Source: Rhabdaerophilum sp. SD176 (GTDB lineage Bacteria; Pseudomonadota; Alphaproteobacteria; Rhizobiales; Beijerinckiaceae). From it: 64,000 bases of DNA. The DNA lies in the NCBI RefSeq assembly GCF_030143245.1, contig NZ_JARJNS010000003.1, positions 1-64,000 of the forward strand. Direction: 5' to 3'. Position numbers and translations under genes: made by a program. The notes under the pieces were generated by a model, which saw only the letters and a list, made by a program, of their open reading frames with translations, had not been told where the DNA came from and did not search any database. Shown piece by piece: positions 50,929 through 60,749 of this stretch. How positions within the stretch are numbered: the stretch's first letter is position 1; each line of letters begins with the position of its first letter.

Positions 50929-52573
50929 CCAAACTCGATCCAGCACTTTGAACCCAGCCATCCGCGCGTGCCTTTACCTGCGTGTATCGACGCAGCGCCA
51001 GGCCGAGCACGATGCCTCCATCCCCTCGCAGCGCGATGCCTGCCGGCAATACTGCGAAGCGCAGGGTTGGACGATCGTGTCCGAGTATGTCGATGCGGGG
51101 CATTCAGCGACAACTGACGACCGGCCCGAATTCCAAGCCATGGTGTCCGCGGCCAAGAGTTCAGAGCATCCATTCGACATCATTCTGGTGCACAGCTTCT
51201 CGCGCTTCTTCCGCGATGAGACACTCTTTGAGATCACGCGCCGCGACCTCGACAAGAAGGGCGTCCGGATCGTCAGTGTCAGCCAGCCCCTTGGTGACGA
51301 CGAGGCGGCTGATCTTTCTCGTAAGGTGATCAATCTGTTCGACGGATATTTCTCGGCCCAGAATTCTGCAAACGTCCGCCGCACAATGCGGCAGAACGCA
51401 ATCGCGGGCTTCTGGAATGGAGCGACGCCACCCCTTGGTTATAAGGTCGTCGATGCCGAGAAACGCGGGCAAAAAGTCAAGAAGCGTGTCGCACTCGAAC
51501 CGACGGAAGCTGAGCTCGTTCGGTTGATTTACAGGCTCTATCGCGAAGGAGACGGAACATCTGGCCCCCTCGGTGTGAACGGCATCACGCGCTGGCTCAA
51601 TGATCGCGGCTACCGCACCCGGAAAGGGGCCCTGTTCGGGGTCGGGCCAACCCACAAGATCCTGACGGCCCGCTACTACATGACCGGCCAATGGCCTCAC
51701 GGTGTCGATCGTTCAAACACCCGGCTAACCCGGCCCGCAGACAAACCCGTCGACATTCCCGTCCCAAAGATCATCGACGAAGAGACATTCGAGGCGGTTC
51801 AACGTACCCTTGCCGAGCGCAACCCCAAGGTCACTGCGCCGCGCGAGGTGAATGGACCAAGCCTTCTTATCGGTCTCGCCAAATGCGGGCTTTGCGGGGC
51901 ATCCATGACCCGCACCGGCACGACGCGAGGCAAGCGGCGCTACAGCTATTATTCCTGCGCGGGCTGCCACACAAAGGGGAAGTCAGCTTGCACCGGGCAG
52001 CATATCCGCACCGAGCTTCTCGACACTGCCGTGATGAAGGCCATCCGAGACCATGTGCTTAATCCGGTTCGCCTCGAGGCGTTGCTGCAAGGCCTGATCA
52101 ATCGCCACCGGCAAAACCAGGCCAATGTCGATCGACGACTCCAGGACCTGAAGGCGGCATTCGAGGATGCGCGTTCAAAGCTTTCACGTCTCTACAAGCT
52201 GGTTGAAGATGGCGATATCGCTATTGATGACGAGCTGAAGACACGCATCGCCAATGCAAAGGCGGAAAAGGAAAAGGCCGAGGCGGCCTATAACTATGTT
52301 CGCCGGCAGGCTATGCCAGAGAGTGAGATTGGCCCAGATCTGCTGGATCGTTTCGGGCGGCTGATGTCAGAGAAGCTCGAAAACGCGGATACGAACCTTC
52401 GGCGCAATCACATCGCAACGCTGATCGATGCCGTCATAGTGCAGGGCAAAAAGATCCAGATTCAGGGCCGAAGGCAACAGCTCGACGTTGCCGTCAGAAG
52501 CCACGCTTCTGGCCGTGGATTTGTTCCCGGTTTTGTACGGAAATGGCGCGCCCGAAAGGATTCGAACCTCTGA
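50915..52573 (+). CDS. Large serine recombinase (site-specific integrase)
   Basis: Protein of 552 residues. The N-terminal resolvase domain starts ACLYLRVSTQRQAEHDASIPSQRD with the nucleophile serine in RVSTQRQ near residue 25. It is followed by a recombinase domain (GYKVVDAE to about 290), a zinc ribbon (CGLCGAS ... CAGCHTKGKSAC, near 328-365), and a coiled coil (about 390-470). Large serine recombinases integrate and excise elements at attP/attB. The last ten codons lie inside the tRNA-Arg gene, so the C-terminus was formed at the integration junction. All domains are complete, so it is probably functional. Confidence 0.9.
   Translation: MPKPDQTRSSTLNPAIRACLYLRVSTQRQAEHDASIPSQRDACRQYCEAQGWTIVSEYVDAGHSATTDDRPEFQAMVSAAKSSEHPFDIILVHSFSRFFRDETLFEITRRDLDKKGVRIVSVSQPLGDDEAADLSRKVINLFDGYFSAQNSANVRRTMRQNAIAGFWNGATPPLGYKVVDAEKRGQKVKKRVALEPTEAELVRLIYRLYREGDGTSGPLGVNGITRWLNDRGYRTRKGALFGVGPTHKILTARYYMTGQWPHGVDRSNTRLTRPADKPVDIPVPKIIDEETFEAVQRTLAERNPKVTAPREVNGPSLLIGLAKCGLCGASMTRTGTTRGKRRYSYYSCAGCHTKGKSACTGQHIRTELLDTAVMKAIRDHVLNPVRLEALLQGLINRHRQNQANVDRRLQDLKAAFEDARSKLSRLYKLVEDGDIAIDDELKTRIANAKAEKEKAEAAYNYVRRQAMPESEIGPDLLDRFGRLMSEKLENADTNLRRNHIATLIDAVIVQGKKIQIQGRRQQLDVAVRSHASGRGFVPGFVRKWRARKDSNL
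52544..52573. other. Likely attachment-site overlap of recombinase gene and tRNA-Arg 3' end
   Basis: The recombinase reading frame stops at 52573, within the T-arm of the tRNA gene on the other strand, and the tRNA is intact with encoded CCA. This is the pattern left when an element integrates into the 3' part of a tRNA gene. A second copy of this stretch should mark the other end of the element. None was found between 1 and 52500 by eye, so the far end may lie outside the window or be diverged. Confidence 0.5.
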
Positions 52574-52620
52574 CCCCCAGATTCGTAGTCTGGTGCTCTA
52601 TCCAGCTGAGCTACGGGCGC
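52544..52620 (-). tRNA. tRNA-Arg (anticodon ACG)
   Basis: A complete cloverleaf on the minus strand: acceptor GCGCCCG (52620-52614) pairs with CGGGCGC (52554-52548), the D-arm has GCTCAGCTGGATAGAGC, the anticodon stem CCAGA/TCTGG encloses loop CTACGAA with anticodon ACG, and the T-loop is TTCGAAT. Discriminator G and a template-encoded CCA (52546-52544) complete it, 77 bases in all. ACG is read as ICG after deamination by TadA and decodes CGN arginine codons. Confidence 0.97.
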
Positions 52621-52681
52621 TTGACCTCCGCGTCGGGAGGAGGCGGTCTGATAGCGGGTTGCGGCACAAAGGGCAACCCCC

Positions 52682-54184
52682 TTAGGGAAGGCTGCCGGAA
52701 AAATTCCCGGAACGTCGCGGCAGGTTGGTCCCGGGCAGCGTGATTTCGAAAACGGCGCCTTTCGGGCCCTGATCCTGAGAATTTTCAAGGAGTCGGATCG
52801 TGCCGCCCATCCCCCGGATGAGTTCATGCGCGATGGCGAGGCCCAACCCGGTGCTGCCGGGCCGTGCCGACCCCGTGAAGGCCTTGAACAGCCGTTCCCG
52901 GATCGAATCCGGCACGCCGGGTCCGTTATCGATAATCGCGATCCGGGTCATATCGGAATCGTGCCGCGCGACGATCCGGATCTCGCGGCGATGGTCCGGC
53001 AGCGGGGCCATCGCTTCCAGGGCCGCGCGCGCATTGCGGAGCAGGTTGGTCAGGACGCGGGCGAGGTGGTCCGGATCCGCCATCACTTGCAATCCGGGCG
53101 GGATCTCGGCGTGGAGAGCCGGTTCGGTCTCAGGCGAAAGCATCAGCAACTCGCCCAGTTCTTCCACCAGCATGGCGAGATCCACGGGGGCGAGGTCAGC
53201 GGGCTTCTCGCTGGCCTTCCCGTAGGCGAGGGTCGACTGACAGAACGTAATTGCGCGATCGAGCGCGCCCATGAGCTTCGGAACAAAGCGCTGCACATTC
53301 GGGTCCGGCAAGGTGCTGATCCGGTCCGCCATCAGTTGCGCAGAGGCCAGCATGTTCCGGAGGTCATGATTGATCTTGGCGACCGCGAGACCGAGATTGG
53401 CGAGATGCTCGCGCTGGCGCAACTCCTGCTGCAGGCTCCTCTGCATATCCGCCAGGCTGCTTTCCAGCTCGCCGAGTTCGTCCGAACGGCGCGTCGGCCG
53501 GAGGATCGACCGGGCATCCTCCGGATGGCTCTGGAAGGCCTTCATGGTCGCGGCCAGCCTTTTCACCGGCCGGACGATAAGGCCGTTCAGCGACACGAAG
53601 ACCAGCACTGCAGTGATGACCGAGATGATCAGCGACAGGCCGAGAATGCCCCACGAAAACCGGAGCATGGCGTGGCGAAGCGGCAACTCGTTGATAACGA
53701 TCTCGACGAAATCGCCCCCCCGGGGCGGCGGGCCGACCACCCGGATGGTACGGCTGTGGCCGAACAGCAGGATGTCGAAGGCATTGCCGATATCCCGCAG
53801 CACGGAACGCCGCCGGAGGTCGATCTCGAAATCGACCATCGGCGGCATGTCCGACACCGCCAGAAGCCGCCGGGCATTGTCGACCCGGAGTGCGATCATC
53901 GAGGTTTCCATGCCGGCCAGCAACTCCTCGATGACAGGACGCGGCAGGGTATCGGGCGGGCTCTTCTCGAGGATCAGCGCCGCAGCGCGGGCCTGAGCCA
54001 GCCGCTCGCTCAGCCAGTTGTTCCGGAAATTGGCCACCGATGGCACGTAGATCAGGACTTCTGCGATCAACACGAACAGGACGGTCAGGAACAGGAGGCG
54101 CGCCGAAAGCCCCGTCCGCATGCGTTTTCCCGCAGCGGCAGGCATCTTGGCAGGATTTCGCGTATCCGTCGCCGAATCGAGCAT
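52682..54184 (-). CDS. Sensor histidine kinase (HAMP, HisKA, HATPase)
   Basis: Protein of 500 residues in the inner membrane. Membrane segments lie near 29-50 and 178-202 around a periplasmic sensor domain, then HAMP (GLIVRPVKRLAATMKAF), HisKA with phosphorylatable histidine (AKINHDLRNMLASAQL), and the ATPase domain with N-box NLLRNARAALE, G1 DNGPGVP and G2 GSTGLGLAIA. No response regulator gene is adjacent, so it is an orphan kinase. The FAD-type oxidoreductase gene ends 10 bases upstream and is probably co-transcribed. Confidence 0.9.
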   Translation of the reverse strand: MLDSATDTRNPAKMPAAAGKRMRTGLSARLLFLTVLFVLIAEVLIYVPSVANFRNNWLSERLAQARAAALILEKSPPDTLPRPVIEELLAGMETSMIALRVDNARRLLAVSDMPPMVDFEIDLRRRSVLRDIGNAFDILLFGHSRTIRVVGPPPRGGDFVEIVINELPLRHAMLRFSWGILGLSLIISVITAVLVFVSLNGLIVRPVKRLAATMKAFQSHPEDARSILRPTRRSDELGELESSLADMQRSLQQELRQREHLANLGLAVAKINHDLRNMLASAQLMADRISTLPDPNVQRFVPKLMGALDRAITFCQSTLAYGKASEKPADLAPVDLAMLVEELGELLMLSPETEPALHAEIPPGLQVMADPDHLARVLTNLLRNARAALEAMAPLPDHRREIRIVARHDSDMTRIAIIDNGPGVPDSIRERLFKAFTGSARPGSTGLGLAIAHELIRGMGGTIRLLENSQDQGPKGAVFEITLPGTNLPRRSGNFSGSLP

Positions 54185-54194
54185 ATTCGGGACT

Positions 54195-55370
54195 TTAACC
54201 GAAAACGCGGCGCAACCGCATCAGGCGCTTCGCGGCCGGACTCTTCACGAGATCGGCGAGCGGTTGCCGCGCGACCTGCGCCAGAAGATCATCGTCGCCG
54301 GCAGGGCTGAACCCGAAGGCGGCAAGCGCGGTCACCGGATCGCCCTGCTGGGCGAGCAGAAGCAGCGGCGTGACCAGTTCGGAAGCGTGATGGCCGAACG
54401 CTGCCGCCCCGACCACGCGGGATCTCCGGTCTGTTACAACTGTCAGGGCGGCCTTTGCCGCGGGATTGGCCGAAGCGCGCGTCGCCCGCAGGATCCGGTA
54501 ACGGTTGCGTTCCGCTTCGGGGAGGCGATCCGGTGTCAGGCCGAATTCGGCGAGGCCTGGCCGTGTCGGAACATGGCGCAGGTCGAAGCGGGCTTCCGTT
54601 CGGTCTCGCTTGCCAAAAAGCGCCTGCCCGAGCACGAGCCCGGTTTGGTTCCGGGCCGGCGGCATGCCGTCTTGATCGGCGATCGCCTCTCCGACGAGAA
54701 AGACACGCGAACGGCCGAGGCGCAGGCCGCGATCCGGGACGAGGGCTCCGCCGGTGGCTTTCCCGACATCCAATCCCTCCAGCCTCGCCTTGCGTGGCAG
54801 GCAGTTCACGACGGGGCCGATTTCCGTCGCGGGCAGGCTATGTCCGCCCTCGAACCGGATCCGTTCCGGGCCCTCTGCCGTTTCGAGCACACGACCGCAT
54901 TCATCGAGAATGACGATGCCGCGCCGTTCCAGATCGAGCCGCAGCCATGCCACGGAATCACGATGGAACCGGCCGAGAAAGGGGCCCGGACAGGCCAGCA
55001 CGACGCGGCTTCCGGCATCGCTTGCGGCGAGTGCTGCGGTGCAGGCTTCGCAATCATCGCCCAGAACCAGTGTCACCGGCCCGGTGCCAGCTTGCAGACC
55101 GGGATCAGGCCGGGTGGCGCCATTGGCTAGAACGATCCATCTCGGCGCCCAGCGATGATCTCCGACCGTGACATGCCGGCCGTCGACCAGGCGCGCCGAC
55201 CCGTCGATGATCGTTGCGCCGACAGCAGCGAGGCGGGCCCGGTACGCGGGTTCCGGCGGCCGATCCTGCCCGATCAGCACGATTGTCGCGCCGAGCCCGG
55301 CCGCTGAAAACGCAATTTCGAAGCCGACAGGATCGCAGCCAATGACGAGAAGATCAGGCTTCACGGACAT
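54195..55370 (-). CDS. Degenerate pyridine-nucleotide-disulfide oxidoreductase-like protein
   Basis: Protein of 391 residues, shorter than mercuric reductase or lipoamide dehydrogenase (about 460-480). The N-terminal Rossmann start is altered (LLVIGCDPVGFEIAFSAAGLGATIVLI, with Asp-Pro where GGPGG is usual), and no CxxxxC redox pair follows it. The second nucleotide motif is also eroded (VLGDDCEACTAAL). A C-terminal dimerisation-like domain is present (VVTDRRSRVVGAAAFGHHASELV). It may bind FAD weakly or act non-catalytically, for example in signalling with the histidine kinase encoded next to it. The frame is intact. Confidence 0.7.
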   Translation of the reverse strand: MSVKPDLLVIGCDPVGFEIAFSAAGLGATIVLIGQDRPPEPAYRARLAAVGATIIDGSARLVDGRHVTVGDHRWAPRWIVLANGATRPDPGLQAGTGPVTLVLGDDCEACTAALAASDAGSRVVLACPGPFLGRFHRDSVAWLRLDLERRGIVILDECGRVLETAEGPERIRFEGGHSLPATEIGPVVNCLPRKARLEGLDVGKATGGALVPDRGLRLGRSRVFLVGEAIADQDGMPPARNQTGLVLGQALFGKRDRTEARFDLRHVPTRPGLAEFGLTPDRLPEAERNRYRILRATRASANPAAKAALTVVTDRRSRVVGAAAFGHHASELVTPLLLLAQQGDPVTALAAFGFSPAGDDDLLAQVARQPLADLVKSPAAKRLMRLRRVFG

Positions 55371-55581
55371 TCAGGGATCCTTGCACAAGCTCGCGGCAGG
55401 AGAAATGGCATCGCGCCGTCATGCCGCAAGGGGAGGTTCTTGGCAAACCGGTGCGAACAGGCGTTGACTTTTACGAGCGATTGATGTTTGTGCGCGATCT
55501 CAATTCTATTCGGAGCAGTCCAAGGCGCCGGCTTGGTGGCCTGTCTTTGGTGTTCCGCTCACGAGCCAGTAGAGATCGACA

Positions 55582-55716
55582 ATGAAGCGCACCTATCAGC
55601 CGAGCAAGCTCGTTCGTAAGCGCCGCCACGGTTTCCGTGCGCGCATGGCCACCAAGGGTGGCCAGAAGGTCATTGCGGCCCGTCGCAATCGTGGCCGCAA
55701 GCGCCTCTCCGCCTGA
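55582..55716 (+). CDS. rpmH: 50S ribosomal protein L34
   Basis: Complete 44-residue L34: [18 protein letters not shown] at the start and the basic C-terminus GRKRLSA, the standard length and sequence for alphaproteobacteria. It binds 23S rRNA in the large subunit. A candidate -35 box TTGACT lies at 55464-55469, with only a weak -10 box (TTTGTG) 17 bases on, in the 211-base spacer shared with the divergent oxidoreductase gene. First gene of the rpmH-rnpA-yidC-engB order. Confidence 0.98.
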   Translation: MKRTYQPSKLVRKRRHGFRARMATKGGQKVIAARRNRGRKRLSA

Positions 55717-55756
55717 CAATCCGGCATCCGCGCCGTCTGCGGCGTGCGATTTTCCG

Positions 55757-56176
55757 GTGGGATCGATCGAGAATGAACAGGGGTGCGCAGTCCGCAAGGG
55801 CGCGCCCCCTTTCCGTTTCGAAAGCTTGAAAAAGCGCTCGGATTTCAAGGCAGCCTCGGCCGGTTTCCGGTTTTCGACGCCCGGCTTTACCCTGCTGCGC
55901 AAGCCGGGCGCCGCGGATGACGGCGTTGTCCGCTACGGACTGACCGTGACGCGCAAGGTCGGCAATGCCGTTATCCGCAACAGGATCCGCCGGCGGCTGC
56001 GCGCGGCCATCCGCGCGCTGGCGCAGCGCCATGAAGGACCGGCGATGGATATCGTGGTCCTTGCCCGCGCCTCGCTGCTGACGCTGCCCTTCTCGTCCAT
56101 CGAGGCTGATCTCGCGCGGGCCGTCGCGGCGCTCGGTGCCCGGCCCGCGGCAGGCCCGACGCGGAAACCGTCGTGA
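55757..56176 (+). CDS. rnpA: Ribonuclease P protein component
   Basis: Protein of 139 residues if the GTG at 55757 is used; the open frame extends further left into rpmH, but that part does not look like RnpA. The RnpA core is clear: [16 protein letters not shown], the [29 protein letters not shown] signature, and [11 protein letters not shown]. It binds RNase P RNA and helps process tRNA 5' ends. No ATG is available at the right place, so the non-ATG start is an inference. Confidence 0.93.
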   Translation: MGSIENEQGCAVRKGAPPFRFESLKKRSDFKAASAGFRFSTPGFTLLRKPGAADDGVVRYGLTVTRKVGNAVIRNRIRRRLRAAIRALAQRHEGPAMDIVVLARASLLTLPFSSIEADLARAVAALGARPAAGPTRKPS

Positions 56177-56291
56177 TTCTTGGCCCTGCCGCAAGGCAGC
56201 GCTTGGCAATATGCCTTGCTTCGGCATAGAAGGCGGCAGCGAATTCATGAGGGTTCCCGGCAGGGAGCCCGCAAGCAGGCAAGGCAGGGCG

Positions 56292-58073
56292 ATGCAGTCC
56301 GAAGACAACAGGAACCTCCTACTGGCGATTGTGCTGTCGGTCGGGGTGATGGTCGGGTGGAACTATTTCTACGGGGCCCCCAAGATCGACCAGCAGCGCC
56401 AGGCCGCCCAGCAGACGCAAGCGGCCCAGCCGCCGGCCGGGCAGGCGCCGTCCTCGACGGTCCTGCCTTCCGGCGCACCGGCCGCCACCGCGCCGGCCGC
56501 CCAGCCTCCGGCAGTTTCCGTGGCGGCGCCCGTGACGCGCGAAGCGGCTCTGGCACGGTCGCCGCGCGTCCGCATCGAAACGCCCTCGCTCACCGGCTCG
56601 ATCGCCGTGATCGGCGCGCGGATCGACGATCTCAGCCTCGTCCGCTATCGCGAGACGGTTGATCCGAAGAGCCCGAACATCGTCCTTTATGTGCCGGATG
56701 GTGCGAAGGACGCCTATTTCGCCGATTTTGGCTGGCTCGGTGGACAGAACCTCCCGAACGAGAACACGCAATGGCAGCCCTCGGGCGACGTGCTCAAGCC
56801 GGGCACGCCCCTGACATTGACGTATGATAACGGGCAGGGCCTCGTCTTCACCCGGCGTATCGAGGTCGATGACAAGTATCTGTTCACGGTCACCGATTCG
56901 GTGCGGAACAATGGCGCCGCGCCGGTCGCCCTCCAGAATTATGGCCGCGTGACGCGCAAGGGCACGCCGACCGTTCTGGGCTTCTACATTCTCCATGAAG
57001 GGCTGATCGGCTACGTCGCCGACAAGTTGCAGGAAGTCAGCTTTGACTCGATCCGCAAGGACAAGTCGAAGACCTTTGCGCGCAGCGAGGGCGGCTGGCT
57101 GGGCCTGACCGAGAAATACTGGGCCTCGGCCCTGATCCCGGACCAGAAGAAGCCGTTCTCGGCCGCTTTCGGCTCGAATGGCAATGATCCGGTCTATGAA
57201 TCCGCGGCGATCACGGAAGTGCAGCAGGTCGCGCCGGGCGCGAGCATCGACAGCACGATCCGGCTTTTCGCCGGCGCGAAGGAAGTCAATGCCATCAACG
57301 GGTATGGCGATGCCTTCGGCGTCAAGAATTTCGACCTGATGATCGACTGGGGCTGGTTCTACTTCATCACCAAGCCGATGTTCTGGGTGATGGACAAGGT
57401 CTTCCATCTGATCGGGAATTTCGGCGTCACGATCCTCATCGTCACCGTCCTGATCAAGCTGCTCTTCTTCCCGCTGGCCAACAAGTCCTACGAATCCATG
57501 GCCAAGATGAAGGCCGTGCAGCCTGAAATGCTCGCCATCCGTGATCGCTTTGCCGATGACAAGATGAAGCAGCAGCAGGCGATGATGGAGCTGTACAAGA
57601 AGGAGAAGATCAACCCGATGGCCGGCTGTCTGCCGGTCCTGATCCAGATCCCGGTCTTCTTCGCGCTCTACAAGGTGCTCTTCGTCACCATCGAAATGCG
57701 GCACGCGCCCTTTTTCGGCTGGATCAAGGATCTCTCGGCGCAGGATCCGACCAACCTGTTCAACCTGTTCGGCCTGCTGCCCTTCACGCCGCCGTCTATG
57801 CTCCATCTCGGCGTCTGGCCGATCATCATGGGCATCACGATGTGGGTCCAGATGAAGATGAACCCGGAGCCGACAGATCCCATCCAGAAGACCATGTTCG
57901 CCTGGATGCCGGTGATCTTCACCTTCATGCTCGGCTCGTTCCCGGCTGGTCTCGTGATCTACTGGGCCTGGAACAACATCCTCTCGGTCGCCCAGCAATA
58001 TCTGATCATGAAGAAGCTGGGCACCAAGATCGAGCTCTGGGACAATCTCAAGGGCACGTTCCGGCGGGGGTGA
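56292..58073 (+). CDS. yidC: Membrane protein insertase YidC
   Basis: Protein of 593 residues starting [27 protein letters not shown], the conserved first membrane segment. Then a Pro/Ala-rich linker (35-90), a periplasmic domain (about 95-350), and the C-terminal insertase core with helices from [16 protein letters not shown] onward, including [23 protein letters not shown]. It inserts and folds inner-membrane proteins alone or with Sec. Only 115 bases separate it from rnpA, so the usual yidD gene between them is absent. Confidence 0.97.
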   Translation: MQSEDNRNLLLAIVLSVGVMVGWNYFYGAPKIDQQRQAAQQTQAAQPPAGQAPSSTVLPSGAPAATAPAAQPPAVSVAAPVTREAALARSPRVRIETPSLTGSIAVIGARIDDLSLVRYRETVDPKSPNIVLYVPDGAKDAYFADFGWLGGQNLPNENTQWQPSGDVLKPGTPLTLTYDNGQGLVFTRRIEVDDKYLFTVTDSVRNNGAAPVALQNYGRVTRKGTPTVLGFYILHEGLIGYVADKLQEVSFDSIRKDKSKTFARSEGGWLGLTEKYWASALIPDQKKPFSAAFGSNGNDPVYESAAITEVQQVAPGASIDSTIRLFAGAKEVNAINGYGDAFGVKNFDLMIDWGWFYFITKPMFWVMDKVFHLIGNFGVTILIVTVLIKLLFFPLANKSYESMAKMKAVQPEMLAIRDRFADDKMKQQQAMMELYKKEKINPMAGCLPVLIQIPVFFALYKVLFVTIEMRHAPFFGWIKDLSAQDPTNLFNLFGLLPFTPPSMLHLGVWPIIMGITMWVQMKMNPEPTDPIQKTMFAWMPVIFTFMLGSFPAGLVIYWAWNNILSVAQQYLIMKKLGTKIELWDNLKGTFRRG

Positions 58074-58097
58074 CCCCGCCGGCTCCGGGAGGCTGGC

Positions 58098-58745
58098 ATG
58101 CGCATTCCCGACCCGCTCGTACGCAACCCGGTCCAGGGCTGGCACGGCACGGCCTATCTCAGGGCCATCGTCAACCATCCGAGGATTGAGGTCGGCGATT
58201 TCAGCTATTACGACGACTCGCGGGGCCCCGAGCATTTTGTTGCGCGCTGCGTGCGGTACCATTTCGACTTCGTCGGCGACAGGCTGGTCATTGGCAGGTT
58301 CGTCGCCATCGCGCAGGGGGCGCAGTTCATCATGAACGGCGCGAACCACCCGATGGGCGGCTATTCCACCTTTCCCTTCGGCACATTCGGCTTCGTGCCC
58401 GGCGAGCCACCGGGGGCGGAGGGGGATCCTCCGCGCGGCGATACGATCATCGGCAATGATGTCTGGATCGGTCGGGAGGCGGTGATCATGCCGGGGGTAA
58501 AGGTCGGCGACGGTGCCATCATTGGCGCCCATGCCGTGGTTACCCGGGATGTCGCGCCCTACGCGATTGTCGTCGGTAACCCTGCACGGGAGACCCGGCG
58601 CCGTTTCGACAGCGCGACCATCGATGCCCTTCTGGACATTCGCTGGTGGGACTGGCCGGTGGAACAGATCATGCGGCATGTCGCGGCGATCCGGGGAACG
58701 GATCTCGAGACGCTCCGCGCTGCCGCGAGGGAGATCGCATCATGA
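58098..58745 (+). CDS. Xenobiotic acetyltransferase family protein (CatB/Vat-like)
   Basis: Protein of 215 residues with the left-handed beta-helix hexapeptide fold of CatB/VatD-type acetyltransferases: [13 protein letters not shown], the [18 protein letters not shown] region with the catalytic histidine, and hexapeptide repeats [32 protein letters not shown]. Members acetylate chloramphenicol or streptogramins, but many chromosomal copies have other or unknown acceptors. It lies inside the yidC-engB order and overlaps engB by four bases. Confidence 0.85.
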   Translation: MRIPDPLVRNPVQGWHGTAYLRAIVNHPRIEVGDFSYYDDSRGPEHFVARCVRYHFDFVGDRLVIGRFVAIAQGAQFIMNGANHPMGGYSTFPFGTFGFVPGEPPGAEGDPPRGDTIIGNDVWIGREAVIMPGVKVGDGAIIGAHAVVTRDVAPYAIVVGNPARETRRRFDSATIDALLDIRWWDWPVEQIMRHVAAIRGTDLETLRAAAREIAS

Positions 58746-59416
58746 GCATGGACCCGGCCGATGAGCCGGACTTCACCGAAGCGGGCCGCCGTCTTTTCGC
58801 ACGCGAATGCGAGTTCTACTGGGCTGCGGCCAAGAAGGACGGCCTGCCGCCGCCGCGCGGGCTCGAGATCGCGTTTGCCGGGCGTTCGAATGTCGGCAAG
58901 TCCTCTCTGATCAACGCCCTGACCGGCCGCAATGGCCTCGCGCGCACCTCGAACACGCCCGGCCGGACGCAGGAACTCAATTTCTTCGACATTGCCGGCG
59001 CCTTCTCGATCGTCGACATGCCCGGCTATGGCTATGCCGCGGTCGGCAAGGAAAAGGTCTCGGCCTGGACCGGGTTGATCCATCACTATCTCCGCGGCCG
59101 TGTCGAACTGGCCCGCGTCCTGCTGCTGATCGATGCCCGGCATGGCCTCAAGGACACGGATGATCCCGTGCTCGAGACACTGAGCAAGGCGGCAGTTTCC
59201 TTCCAGCTCATCCTGACCAAGGCCGATGCGCTCTCGGCCCGTGAGGCCGAGCAGCGCGTCGCCGCGATCCGGGAGATCCTGCGGAAGAAGGCGGCGGCGC
59301 ATCCCGAGATCATCCTGACCTCCAGCAAGACCGGCATGGGCATCGAGACGCTTCGGGCGAGCCTCGCCCGCCTCCTGCATGACCGGCACCAGCTTCCCGG
59401 ATGGGCACTGGAATGA
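58742..59416 (+). CDS. engB: Ribosome biogenesis GTP-binding protein EngB (YihA/YsxC)
   Basis: Protein of 224 residues with TRAFAC GTPase motifs: G1 [10 protein letters not shown] near residue 44, G3 DMPGYGYA near 91 and G4 LTKADAL near 158. It helps assemble the large ribosomal subunit. The ATG at 58742 overlaps the upstream stop by four bases; a second ATG two codons later is possible. It follows yidC after one acetyltransferase gene, a common alphaproteobacterial neighbourhood. Confidence 0.95.
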   Translation: MSMDPADEPDFTEAGRRLFARECEFYWAAAKKDGLPPPRGLEIAFAGRSNVGKSSLINALTGRNGLARTSNTPGRTQELNFFDIAGAFSIVDMPGYGYAAVGKEKVSAWTGLIHHYLRGRVELARVLLLIDARHGLKDTDDPVLETLSKAAVSFQLILTKADALSAREAEQRVAAIREILRKKAAAHPEIILTSSKTGMGIETLRASLARLLHDRHQLPGWALE

Positions 59417-59775
59417 GGCCGCGTCTCGCGCTCGCTCTGGCCGGGCTCAGCGGGGCGCTGGGGGTTGTACTGTCGGCCATGAGCACCCATTATCCAGGCG
59501 GCTTCTCGCTTGGCATAGCCGGCACATTCCTGCTGATCCATGCTGCCGCCTTCCTTGCGCTTGGCGCCCTGGCCGGGAACAGCCCCGCCGCCGGAGCACC
59601 GATTTCAGCCATTGGCTTGGGCTGGGCGCTGGGGCTCGCGCTGTTCTGCGGCGATCTCGCTGCCCGCGTTTTCCTGGGGACGCGTCTCTTCCCCGGCGCG
59701 GCGCCGGCCGGCGGTATCCTCCTCATCCTGGCCTGGGCCGGCCTCGGATTGGTTGCGCTGCTGCCGCGCCGCTGA
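59413..59775 (+). CDS. DUF423-type small membrane protein
   Basis: Protein of 120 residues with four hydrophobic segments and the DUF423 pattern: LALALAGLSGALGVVLSAMSTH at the start, then a second helix, LGWALGLALFCGDLAAR, and PAGGILLILAWAGLGLVAL. The start overlaps the engB stop by four bases. Function unknown; it sits in the inner membrane. Confidence 0.75.
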   Translation: MRPRLALALAGLSGALGVVLSAMSTHYPGGFSLGIAGTFLLIHAAAFLALGALAGNSPAAGAPISAIGLGWALGLALFCGDLAARVFLGTRLFPGAAPAGGILLILAWAGLGLVALLPRR

Positions 59776-59852
59776 TTTTTTGTCGCCGGACGGTTGAGCC
59801 GACCCGCGGCATTGCCTAAGAAGGCGCCGGTGCCTGCGCGGAGATCCTCGTC

Positions 59853-60749
59853 ATGTCTGAAAAAGTCCTGCCCGATGTCCATGTCCGCGCCGAGGTGATC
59901 AGCCAGGCGCTGCCCTATATGCAGCGCTATGATCAGGAAGTCGTGGTCATCAAATATGGCGGGCACGCCATGGGTGACCGCGCGGCAGCAGAGGATTTCG
60001 CCGAGGATGTCGTCCTGCTCGAATTGCAGGGCGTCAAGCCGATCGTGGTCCATGGCGGCGGCCCGCAGATCGGCCGGATGCTCGACAAGCTCGGCATCCA
60101 GAGCGAGTTCCAGGGGGGCCTCCGCGTCACCGACCGGGCCACGGTCGAGGTTGTGGAGATGGTTCTCGCCGGCTCCATCAACAAGCAGATCGTTGGCTGG
60201 ATCGCGGCCGAGGGCGGCAAGGCGATCGGCCTCTGCGGCAAGGACGGCAAGATGGTCACGGCGCGCAAGCTGACGCGCACGGTCCGCGACCCGGATTCGC
60301 TGATCGAGCGCGAGCTGGATCTCGGCTTTGTCGGCGATCCCCACAAGGTGGATCGTTCGGTCCTCGATGCCGTGCTGAAAGCCGAGCTGATCCCGGTCCT
60401 CGCGCCTGTCGCCATCGGCGAGGATGCCGAGACCTACAATGTCAACGCCGACACCTTTGCCGGCGCGATTGCCGGCGCCATGCGGGCGAAGCGCCTGCTG
60501 CTCCTCACGGATGTTCCTGGCGTTCTGGACAAGGACAAGAAGCTCATCCCGCAGCTCACCGTCGATGAATGCCGCCGCCTGATCGCGGACGGCACCGTCA
60601 CCGGTGGCATGATCCCCAAGATCGAGACCTGCATCTACGCGATCGAGCAGGGGGTCGAGGGCGTTGTCATCCTCGATGGCAAGGTGCCGCATGCCGTCCT
60701 GCTCGAATTGCTGACCGAGCATGGCGCCGGCACGCTGATCACAGGCTGA
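59853..60749 (+). CDS. argB: Acetylglutamate kinase
   Basis: Protein of 298 residues of the amino acid kinase family: [12 protein letters not shown] near residue 31, [13 protein letters not shown] near 65, [31 protein letters not shown] near 197 and [14 protein letters not shown] near 249. It phosphorylates N-acetylglutamate with ATP, the second step of arginine synthesis. The N-terminal helix is the type found in arginine-regulated hexameric enzymes. Its end overlaps the converging truA gene by 11 bases. Confidence 0.97.
   Translation: MSEKVLPDVHVRAEVISQALPYMQRYDQEVVVIKYGGHAMGDRAAAEDFAEDVVLLELQGVKPIVVHGGGPQIGRMLDKLGIQSEFQGGLRVTDRATVEVVEMVLAGSINKQIVGWIAAEGGKAIGLCGKDGKMVTARKLTRTVRDPDSLIERELDLGFVGDPHKVDRSVLDAVLKAELIPVLAPVAIGEDAETYNVNADTFAGAIAGAMRAKRLLLLTDVPGVLDKDKKLIPQLTVDECRRLIADGTVTGGMIPKIETCIYAIEQGVEGVVILDGKVPHAVLLELLTEHGAGTLITG

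Noticed and set aside
56319-58679. Leftward reading frame of 786 codons
   Set aside because: It is antisense to yidC and the acetyltransferase gene; the composition (many Asp, His, Arg) is typical of reverse-strand shadows in GC-rich DNA.
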